Shown: positions 55,979 through 64,000 of the stretch, one piece after another
Layout of the letters: the number at the start of each line of letters is the position of its first letter
How positions within the stretch are numbered: position 1 is the stretch's first letter
Source: Sarcocystis neurona
Taxonomy: Eukaryota > Apicomplexa > Conoidasida > Eucoccidiorida > Sarcocystidae
DNA: 64,000 bases
Direction: 5' to 3'
Assembly (NCBI GenBank): GCA_000727475.1
Contig: KL647291.1
Coordinates: forward strand, 2,761,957-2,825,956
Notes under the pieces: generated by a model
Told to the model about the DNA's origin: nothing
Database searches by the model: none
What the model saw: only the letters and a program-made list of their open reading frames with translations
Translations under genes and position numbers: made by a program

Positions 55979-56497
55979 TCACGTCGCAGCGCAACTGTCT
56001 GTGTGTCTCGCAGCAATGCGTGTCTTCTCCCCGATTCTTCGATAGCTCTTGTTAATGTTCAAACCAGCAACGGCCGCACTGCCGCTCTTGTTGGTGCCGG
56101 TCTTTCCCCTTCCTTCAGATACCTCTTCGCTGGCACTGCCTTTCCTCCTGGTTTTGCTCCTGTTGCCGCTTCTGGTGCTCCTCGTCTTGGTGCCCTCGTT
56201 GCTACTGGAGCCGCCCTGCCTCTGCATCCGCTTCTAATGCTACGACTGGTTGATCCGTTGGGCGTATTACTTCTTCTGCGTATGTTGGCTTTTCTGCCTC
56301 TGCCCTATTTCCTGTGTGGAAGGCTGTGAATTGGCACCCCTGTACACTCCTGCCGCTCCCTCCGTTGCTGGTGATGCACGCTGAGTTGCCCTTGCAGACG
56401 ATTGCTTCCACTGCATGCAGCTGGTGCTCCGCCGAGCCTTCCCACCGCGTCACCGTCCTATTCTTCCTGCTGCTGCTCCCTCTTTCGTATCAGTGAC
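55979..56497 (-). CDS. Candidate minus-strand exons divergent from BUB3
   Basis: Two overlapping minus-strand frames read as hydrophilic protein. 56497-56202 contains EGSAEHQLHAVEAIVCKG and AEAEKPTYAEEVIRPTDQP. 56227-55979 contains GTKTRSTRSGNRSKTRRKG and ASEEVSEGRGKTGTNKSG. They overlap by about 25 bp in different frames, so a splice or an indel must separate them if both are real. The plus frame 55928-56329 is also open but reads Ala/Leu/Pro-rich, like an antisense shadow. No domain is recognised. Confidence 0.25.
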
Positions 56498-56635
56498 AAG
56501 TAGTATGTATCGTGTGCGAGGTGCGCTCTTCTGTCTTTTGCGCATTTGCGTCCCCCAGAAGTTTTGCACGCGTCCCTGCATGAGATGCATTCCTTCTCAT
56601 ATGTACCGCCACACACGTTGTCTATAGTTTACACC

Positions 56636-56708
56636 CGTATATATATATATGTACATCTATATATTTTCTTGTAGCTCTGTTTACAACTAATTGTGTGTAC
56701 GCCTACAA

Positions 56709-56739
<31 letters not shown>

Positions 56740-56742
56740 TTG
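56636..56742. repeat. TA microsatellite cluster upstream of BUB3
   Basis: Interrupted TA runs at about 56638-56650 and 56705-56741. They lie about 340 bp before the BUB3 ATG. Confidence 0.85.
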
Positions 56743-57081
56743 TGCATCCGTTCGTAGGTAACAAAGCCTATCTTTGACGATTCGACGTTGTGTGTGGCCG
56801 ACTTCATTATCAGAAAAGCCATTGTTACTTTTCTTCTTCCGCGCTATTTGCACTTCTGGTCGCGAGGTTGCGTATCCGATGTTTCTGCTTCTGTCATCCG
56901 ATCACGTACAATTCATTCAGCAGCGATTTACTTCTACGAGTTCCTCTTCTTTTTCGCTGTGTTGCCTTTCCTTCCTTCGCCGTGGAGAGACAATCTTTGG
57001 TTTCTTCTTTTTCCTTTCCGTTCTCTCCGTATCTGACTTCTCTCTTCAAAGAACTCGTCATTCCTTTCCCCGTTGCCCACC

Positions 57082-58453
57082 ATGTCAATAGAGTTGAAGC
57101 AGGCGCCAGCAGAGAGCATCTCGTCTCTCTGCTACGCGCCGTCCCAAAGCCGCAACGTCCTCGTCTGCACCGCATGGGACAAGGTAATCTTGCTCTCTGC
57201 TCTTCACCATCACGCTCCTCCTCTTTTTTCCACTTTTTTACACTTCGACGAATGAGTGACTTCCGCGTTTCGTCGATTTCGACGGGATCTCCTTTGTCTC
57301 ATGTACACAACCCGCCGCAAACTTCTGCACCTCTGCGCGCATCGTTGGATCACTCCTGCATTTTTGCACAAAGGAAGACTTCCCTTGTGTACTGCTCCTG
57401 TTTAGGTGTGACGTAGACGTCTGTTAATGCGTTTTCCTAAATTTTGTGGCGTCTCCCCACGACAGTCACTCCTTTCTCCAAGGAGACACATATACTTGCA
57501 CACCATATTTTCTTCACTTTCCTGTATATTTCGGTCTGCTTCTCCCCGTACTGCCTTAAGAAAACTTTTGAACTTTCACGCACACGCACTCGCACCTGCG
57601 TTTCTATCCTTTGAGCTGCTAGTACGGACGTGCTTTTTCGCTGCTCCTTTTCTTCCAGATACGTATATACACGTGTGTAGGTCGTCGCGTTGTTCTACCG
57701 AGTAATAGCTTTCCTCTTTTACAAACACAGTTCCACTTTATAACCTGTGTTATAATATATCTATAAATGTGTACGTGTATACATATGTGCATACCTGTGT
57801 ATAGTCGGGTGTATACGTATACATGTGTGTATATGCTTTCCTATGTATATAGTGTGACAGGTGCATATGTATGTATATCCGTACGTATATCTTGCTGTAT
57901 GCGTCTGTACATGTCTGTGTCTCCCTGTGTGTGTACAGCATCCATTGGTATGTGTGCATGTGTATGTGTGTGTAGAGATCTGTGTATGTTACCTATGTAA
58001 AAAACAGGGGACTGAAGTCAGCTGGGACGCAGGGGGTGGACCAACATTTTTGCCGAAGAAGAGCACGTACTGACCGCGTGCCGTTCTGCATATGTCCCAC
58101 TGCTGTCTAGCGAACGTGTCGACGGGATTTTCAGTCGGACATATATTTAAGAATAATATCACTAGATTCTCACAAATGCATGTGTCACGTCGACGCCGTG
58201 GTGTGTGGAAGTCTTTGTTCTCAAAGAACTCTGCCTGCCAGGAGATCTGCCGGCCTCCTCTCCGGTTCCGACGATGCCCTTTTCTCTGTGACGCACCAGG
58301 ATGATGGAGGAGGGGAAGGCGCGTACTCAGTATAGAAGCGGTGTATCGCTATAAGAAAACGGAGGACTCAACAATTGGTCAAAGTGGATTTCTCATCCTC
58401 CCTGCTGTTTTCTTCTTCTACCTATGCACATCATATAGACGGTTTTTGTGCGC

Positions 58454-58491
<38 letters not shown>

Positions 58492-61400
58492 TTCGTGCTG
58501 TGTGTAAATGCCTGTATGTACAAGAGATATGTAGGAGGCACACCCGTGGCCAATATGGATGTGAAAGAAGTTTCTTATTCGTTTCATTCTCCCGTTTGTG
58601 TCCGTCCGTCATCGTTTCACAACGACTGTGTGTGTAAATCTATGTGTATATATATATGTATATAATTGTCGTTCGTAATTCTACGTATGGAGGTCTGTGT
58701 GTGTATGCGTCTGGGTGTGAATGTGTGTTTGTGGACAGCGTGTACAGAGAACATGTAGAGAGAAGAGAGGAATGGTGGGGCTGCTGCAGGAAGGGGTAAA
58801 TGTACTTCTTCGACTCTCCTTCGCAGCAGAAGGCGGCGCGTGGCGATGAACAGGAAAAAAAGCGTTTTTCACTTTTCTTCCTTCCCTCCATTTTCCGTCC
58901 GCATCTTCTTCGTCTTTGTTTCCCTTTTCTTCTTCTCCACACAGTCTTCTGCTACTTTCCTCCTATCGTGTGGTCCGCCGACCCATGCAAAAAGAAAAGC
59001 GACGTGCCGTCCTGTTGCTGTTGCCGCCGTTGCTGCTTCTTTTCTTTGCCTGTGCCTCTCTGAAGTTCTCGCTTTTCCCCCAATGTCTGCGTTGACTTGC
59101 TGTACCCATTGTTCTGCTCCTTTTATTCTTCTTTGCCCCCGAGCGTTTCGCTTCTTTTTTGCAGACCCTGCGCGTGTACGACGCAGACAACAACGAACAG
59201 CTAGCGCAGCAGGACTTTTCGCTGCCCTTGCTCGACGCATCGTTTCTCTCCGATGCATCCCGAGTTGCTGCTGGCGGGCTGTCGAAGTCGCTCTTCATCT
59301 TCGACGTTGCAACGCAGAAAGTGTCCACTTTACCTTCGGTCCATCGCGCCGCCATAAAAAGTTGCCGCTTCCACCGACCCACGAGTGAGGCAGTTACGCA
59401 TATATGCAGAAAAACGAATTGTCAAAAAGAAGCGGAAGAAAATCTGAAGACACGGAAGGAGAGTCTGCTTCAACGAAGAACTGTATGAAGACATGAAAGA
59501 AAAGGGGTGTTTTTCTTCTTCCAAAGAAAATGTGCCCGAGGGCGTGGCTTCGCATCTTCATCCGTAATATGTCTACATTGAATCGGCAGAGAAGACAAAG
59601 TAGAGGGGAGAGACGTTTGCAAAGTAAGATAGCGACATAGAAATACACGTCCTTTTTCATGGGAGATCTTTCTTACATATACACCTGTCCAGGTGAAGTA
59701 GTAGGGTAGCCACATAGAAGTATACGTCTGCGTTTATAGGGGATTTCTTTAATGTATACACCTGTCCATGTGTGGGACTAGGGTAGCCGCAAAGAAATCC
59801 ACGTATATCTTTGTAGAAAGTGTTTTCTTACATCTACACCTGTCCGTGCCTAGGAGTAGGATAGCCACATAGAAATACACGTCTACTTTTGTAGGAGATA
59901 ATATCGTACATATACACACTTGTCCATGTGTACACGTACATACATATGTATGAGTCTCTATGAAGCTGGCTTTTTTTGTGCGACTGTCGCTGATGTTGCT
60001 GCTCCAGCGACCCCTATATAGCACCTCACATCTAAACGACGTAGTCCTACATGCATACCGAAGGTGGCAGGGCTGCTGTGCGTGGAATGCTTAAAGCATC
60101 TTCTGCTGCTGTGCCAGCCGAATGAGGCGGCACTTGCTGCTGCAAGGCCCCTGGTACTGCTGGTTTTGCCGCCGATCCGGCCGCTGCTGCTGCTGCACCA
60201 CCGCTGGTCCTGCGCCGCGCCGTTGGTGACGTTGGTCTCGGCAGCTCGAACTGTAGTGTGCTGCAGCTACTGTCGACTCCACCGTTGCTCCTGCTGCTGC
60301 ACCGCTGCTGCTCCTGTTCCGCCGGCGTGGTTCTTGCTCGTGTTGCTGCCGAAGCGAGTGTCTCTGGTGGACCCCCCGATGCCGTTGCTGCTGCTGTCGC
60401 TGCTGTTGTATCGATGCTGGTGCTGCGCTTGTTGTTGCTGCGTGTCCCTGTGTAGCTGCTGCTGCTGGTGATGGGCTGCTGTTGACATGACTGATCATGG
60501 GACACTTGGTGCTCCTGCTGCTGTAGGGCCACAGTTATCCGTTTGCAGTATGTCCTGCGGCAATTCTGCTGCTGTAGATGGTGCTGCTGGAAATGCGCGT
60601 CTTCTGCTGCTCTTGTGGAGGTGCTGTCGCATGTGGGCCGCTGCTTGCGGCGCTGCCCCTCTTTCTTCGAAGTCGCTTGTTGCGGCAGCTCTTCTCTGCT
60701 GTTGCTGTTGATATTCGTTTTATGTATCTACGTAGTTTTCTCTGCCGGTGCGGCAGTCTTCTCTGTCGTTGCTGTTGATCTTCGATTTTCTTAGGCTTTT
60801 CTGCGTCTTCGTGTCTCTTCCTTCTCCCGCTGCTGTGGTATATAGTTGGTGCTCTCCTGGGGGAGTGAGCCCACCTCGGGCTGCTCGGGGACAGGTTTCT
60901 TTGCTGCTGCTGTCACCCTCACAATTCTTCTCCTCGTATGTTTTGTATTTCTTCTATTAGAGCTGCTGCAGGTGCTCCTCATGCTGCCGTCTTTACCAGT
61001 ATTCTTCCGGTCTTCTACTTTCTCTCCTTTTTTCCCTTTTCCCCAACAGCCTTCCCTTCTTCTCCGTTTGTCTCCCATTCTTCTTGCTTGTCTCGTCTTT
61101 GTGTTACCCTGTGTCTCTTCCTGTTCTTTGCCTTGTTATTCTTCTTCCTTCGCGTCTCTTCTTTTTTGTAGCGGTCGGCAATGTAGCTCCTAGGTATACC
61201 GCTACCAAATGATTGTCACTACACAACAGTGCCACTTCTCTGTCTTGAGAAACATTTTTTCGTCTCCTTCCCTTTTTCGTCTGCCTGCGCATTTTCCCCT
61301 CGTCTTTTTCTTCGTTCCGTCCTCGTCTCTTGCTGTCGTCATTCTTTCAAGTCTTTGTTCCCGCGGCACCAGAGTGACAAAGAAGACTGGCGCACTGGTC

Positions 61401-61664
61401 AGGTGCCATGCAGCAATTTTTCAGGGCGCTCCCTCTACGACCCCGACTCTCCTTCTGCCTTAAAATTTCCTCCTTTTCTCCTTCCATTCCCGTTTCCACT
61501 TTTCCCCAGATCTCCTCTACACCAGCGGCTGGGACGGGGTGATCTGCGCCTGGGACGTGCGGAGCGCAGGAGCTGGGCCCGTCGCTCAGGCTCAACTGCA
61601 CGGGAAGGCATTTGCAATGGATTTAAATGATACATATCTGATTGCTGCAGACTCGAAAAAAAGA
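57082..61664 (+). CDS. BUB3: Mitotic checkpoint protein BUB3 (WD40 repeat protein), 5' three exons
   Basis: BUB3 is a WD40 beta-propeller that docks BUB1/BUBR1-type checkpoint proteins at kinetochores; it acts in the spindle assembly checkpoint. Exon 1 (57082-57183) starts at ATG in CCCACCATG context and ends AAG|GTAATC. Exon 2 (59165-59384) follows a TTTTTTGCAG acceptor and ends A|GTGAGG. Exon 3 (61510-61664) follows TTCCCCAG and ends AGA|GTAAGT. Joins are phase 0 and phase 1, giving 159 codons, about half of a normal BUB3 of roughly 330 residues. Diagnostic segments are SLCYAPSQSRNVLVCTAWDK joined to TLRVYDADN (first blade), GGLSKSLFIFDV, and LLYTSGWDGVICAWDVRS (third blade). Both introns are about 2 kb and repeat-rich. 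No further exon was found before the terminal gap, so the 3' half is missing from this window or lies in the Ns. Confidence 0.9.
57750..58000. repeat. TG/TA-rich tract in BUB3 intron 1
   Basis: Imperfect TGTGTA, TATACA and TATGTA motifs run for about 250 bp. Frames across it on both strands are Tyr, Cys, Val and Thr-rich shadows. Confidence 0.7.
58455..58490. repeat. (TA)n microsatellite in BUB3 intron 1
   Basis: About seventeen uninterrupted TA units in the first intron of BUB3. Confidence 0.9.
59625..59934. repeat. 77-bp degenerate tandem repeat, four copies, in BUB3 intron 2
   Basis: Copies start at 59625, 59702, 59779 and 59857. Each has TAGGGTAGCCACATAGAA-like sequence, then ATACACGTCT, a T-rich centre, and ACACCTGTCC about 60 bp in. 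Spacing is 77, 77 and 78 bp. Copies differ by substitutions and small indels, so the array is not recent. Confidence 0.85.
60047..60532 (-). CDS. CAG-repeat minus-strand frame inside BUB3 intron 2 (doubtful gene)
   Basis: A 161-codon minus-strand frame rich in Gln, Ser, Thr and Ala (SCQQQPITSSSSYTG, DTTAATAAATASGGPP, GGAAAAAAGSAAKPAVPG). The bases are CTG-rich on the plus strand. It lies wholly within the second BUB3 intron. Alternative minus frames over the same bases read as Gln-rich (QQQRQQQQRHRG). Composition fits homopolymer-rich coccidian proteins, but there is no domain, and no start or splice evidence beyond an open frame. It may be a nested low-complexity gene, or only an intronic CAG-repeat block. 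Confidence 0.2.
   Translation of the reverse strand: MALQQQEHQVSHDQSCQQQPITSSSSYTGTRSNNKRSTSIDTTAATAAATASGGPPETLASAATRARTTPAEQEQQRCSSRSNGGVDSSCSTLQFELPRPTSPTARRRTSGGAAAAAAGSAAKPAVPGALQQQVPPHSAGTAAEDALSIPRTAALPPSVCM
60093..60830. repeat. CTG/CAG trinucleotide-rich region in BUB3 intron 2
   Basis: Imperfect CTG, GCT and TTG triplets recur across about 700 bp, densest at 60100-60480 and 60560-60720. The sequence resembles the blocks at the left end of the window. Confidence 0.75.
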
Positions 61665-61767
61665 GTAAGTGTCTCTTCTTCTCCCCGCCTCCATGCGTAT
61701 TTGTCCATATATGAATATATACACGTATGTGGATACATTTGTGTACACGTGTATGTATCTGTGTAAG

Positions 61768-61842
61768 GTGTACATATATATATATACATATATATATGCA
61801 TGTGTGGATACATATCTGTGTGTATATATATATATATATGTA
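61768..61842. repeat. TA/TG microsatellite just after BUB3 exon 3
   Basis: Interrupted TA runs near 61771-61798 and 61823-61838, beginning about 105 bp after the exon 3 donor. Confidence 0.85.
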
Positions 61843-62535
61843 CATGTATGTCGTGTGTATACGGATACCGTAAATGTATATATGTATACGTGTATTTGCA
61901 TATGCGCGTTTGTGCGTAATTTCATAGAGAGAGATGTGTGTATGCACATGCTTGTCCGCGTAAATGTGTCTCTCTGCCAACGTGAGGATGGCGTCTCCTC
62001 TATGCGTGAATGTGCGAACAGCCTCACTAAGAGAGGTTTGCCTCCGGTTTTTGTCACCCTACGGCGAGTCAGAGGACGTCCGGCGGCTTTTTTTCGACGT
62101 TGGTTTTCATTTATATTTGTGTGTTCGTTATTTATTTGAGTTTTGAAGAGAGAGAGGATGACAGACGCGCTCTTGATTTCCTTAGTGCTTGTCGTACGTC
62201 TGCCGTCTGTGTGTCTTCCCTCGCAGCTCTAGTGTGCAGTTCCCCCGCCGTCGAGCTGGGAGACATCGTCGAGTGCACGCACACATGCACCATGGAGGGG
62301 GAAGAAAATGTCGAGGCAGACAAAACTGCGTTAACGACTGCGTTTATTTAACCGAATTGTCTGAAAAGTCGTGTGGGTGTGTAGGAGATTTCTGCAGCAT
62401 TCCCCCCGAGGGAGAGAAAACATGAATGGTGGCCTGGGTCTTCCTGCAGATTTAGCGGCTGAGTTCTGGTCACCTACGATAGGCGTGGATACTTACTGTC
62501 GTGATTTCCTCCACCTGCAATTTTCCCTAGATCTA

Positions 62536-62576
62536 GTCATATATATATATATATATATATACCTACGTATATACAT
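62536..62576. repeat. TA microsatellite
   Basis: A (TA)n run of about eleven units at 62539-62561, followed by TACCTACGTATATACATATG. Confidence 0.85.
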
Positions 62577-63185
62577 ATGTGTCTACTTCTTTCCTATATG
62601 TACATGTGTGTTGTGTCTCAAACGCGTGTGCCTTGTGTGGAGAGGGAGGTGACGCGTTGTTGTGCGTTAATATAGTAGAAACCAAGAAGCTGCTGCTGGC
62701 GTTAAAGAGAGAAAAACAGAGACGTGCGTCGCACAAACGTCCAAGCAGAGAAAAGAACCACTTCTGTTCGTTCGCCAGCATAAAACGCCACGTGCGCCTC
62801 GAGGAGAATGACACCTCCGCTGTCAGTCCTGTCGCTACTTTTTCTGAAGAGCACAGCGACGGTCCTTTCGTCGTCCTGCGTCTACCGCTGCGATGTATTC
62901 GCGTTGTCGTGTTTGGTGGAGGAGAGCTTCTCACCTATATATATATATATATGTGTGACAGAGAGAGACATGAAGAGGTGTAGACATATGTAGGTCGGTT
63001 GAGAAGAAACGACTATGTGTATGTGTATGTACATATATAGATATATATACATATATGTGTGTATATACGATTGTGTGTTTGTCTGTGTATATGTGTGCAT
63101 GCTGCAGATATTTAAGTAGGTAGACGCAAAACGATATTTGTATCTGTACATGTACGTACATAGCAGGTACGGTCAGATATATCTA

Positions 63186-63256
63186 GACCATCCACAGTCG
63201 GCATATATCTATATATATATATAGAGAGAGAGAGAGGAGGAGAGAGAGAGAGTAGT
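63186..63256. repeat. TA then GA microsatellite at the gap edge
   Basis: A TA run at about 63205-63223 passes into a (GA)n/GAGG tract that runs to the start of the Ns. The assembly gap probably reflects this simple repeat. Confidence 0.85.
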
Positions 63257-64000
63257 NNNNNNNNNNNNNNNNNNNNNNNNNNNNNNNNNNNNNNNNNNNN
63301 NNNNNNNNNNNNNNNNNNNNNNNNNNNNNNNNNNNNNNNNNNNNNNNNNNNNNNNNNNNNNNNNNNNNNNNNNNNNNNNNNNNNNNNNNNNNNNNNNNNN
63401 NNNNNNNNNNNNNNNNNNNNNNNNNNNNNNNNNNNNNNNNNNNNNNNNNNNNNNNNNNNNNNNNNNNNNNNNNNNNNNNNNNNNNNNNNNNNNNNNNNNN
63501 NNNNNNNNNNNNNNNNNNNNNNNNNNNNNNNNNNNNNNNNNNNNNNNNNNNNNNNNNNNNNNNNNNNNNNNNNNNNNNNNNNNNNNNNNNNNNNNNNNNN
63601 NNNNNNNNNNNNNNNNNNNNNNNNNNNNNNNNNNNNNNNNNNNNNNNNNNNNNNNNNNNNNNNNNNNNNNNNNNNNNNNNNNNNNNNNNNNNNNNNNNNN
63701 NNNNNNNNNNNNNNNNNNNNNNNNNNNNNNNNNNNNNNNNNNNNNNNNNNNNNNNNNNNNNNNNNNNNNNNNNNNNNNNNNNNNNNNNNNNNNNNNNNNN
63801 NNNNNNNNNNNNNNNNNNNNNNNNNNNNNNNNNNNNNNNNNNNNNNNNNNNNNNNNNNNNNNNNNNNNNNNNNNNNNNNNNNNNNNNNNNNNNNNNNNNN
63901 NNNNNNNNNNNNNNNNNNNNNNNNNNNNNNNNNNNNNNNNNNNNNNNNNNNNNNNNNNNNNNNNNNNNNNNNNNNNNNNNNNNNNNNNNNNNNNNNNNNN
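63257..64000. other. Assembly gap (N run) to the end of the window
   Basis: 744 undetermined bases. It may hide further BUB3 exons. Confidence 1.

Larger units (their letters stand above)
61665..63256. other. BUB3 intron 3 or downstream sequence, no further exon found
   Basis: No frame here continues the BUB3 propeller in phase 0 after exon 3. An AG acceptor near 62224 leads straight into an in-frame TAG, and one near 62245 reads into a His/Arg-rich non-BUB3 frame. TA runs occur at 61771-61838, 62539-62561, 62936-62952 and 63190-63224, and a GA run at 63224-63253 ends at the gap. Confidence 0.6.

Noticed and set aside
62218..62425. Fourth BUB3 exon
   Set aside because: Acceptors here lead to an immediate stop or to a His/Arg-rich frame unlike any WD repeat.
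1..63256. tRNA or rRNA genes
   Set aside because: I looked for B-box-like GGTTCGA motifs and found only matches within coding sequence or without a partner A box; none could be folded by eye into a cloverleaf.

Overview
The window is a nuclear contig fragment from a protist with introns, most likely a coccidian apicomplexan of the Eimeria type. This is an inference from four things. (1) CTG/CAG triplet arrays that read as Ala, Gln, Ser or Leu in different frames. (2) Very large, low-complexity, Ser/Arg/Ala-rich open frames. (3) GT-AG introns. (4) Long gene-poor stretches full of TA, TG/CA and TATG microsatellites. No bacterial operons, rRNA, CRISPR arrays or mobile elements are visible. Two assembly gaps (25644-26275 and 63257-64000) truncate genes.

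Layout. 1-1.7 kb is triplet and minisatellite DNA. 1.7-8.6 kb is gene-poor, with one charged frame near 3 kb. 8.6-12.9 kb holds a patchwork of hydrophilic minus-strand frames and one possible plus-strand membrane protein. 12.9-25.6 kb is the coding core: one very large minus-strand gene whose 5' end lies in the first gap. Its first visible exon carries a PHD-type zinc finger. Its second exon joins the first in phase. A third long frame, Ala-rich and ending in AP2-like half-motifs, probably belongs to the same gene, but that junction is not resolved. 30.8-32.6 kb is an unrecognised 605-residue minus-strand protein. 37.7-41.3 kb carries a small two-exon gene with a basic, possibly mitochondrial N-terminus and a 3.2 kb intron. 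42-44 kb, 53.9-55 kb and 56 kb contain weaker exon candidates.

The one gene identified by family is BUB3, the WD40 spindle-checkpoint protein, on the plus strand from 57082. Three exons totalling 159 codons join in phase, separated by introns of about 2 kb that hold a 77-bp tandem repeat, CAG repeats and TA tracts. The 3' half is missing or in the terminal gap.

The genes do not form an obvious functional unit. The recognisable themes are chromatin or transcription (PHD plus possible AP2) and mitosis (BUB3). I did not find a convincing new defence, mobile or biosynthetic system. The most unusual protein is the giant PHD/AP2-like one.
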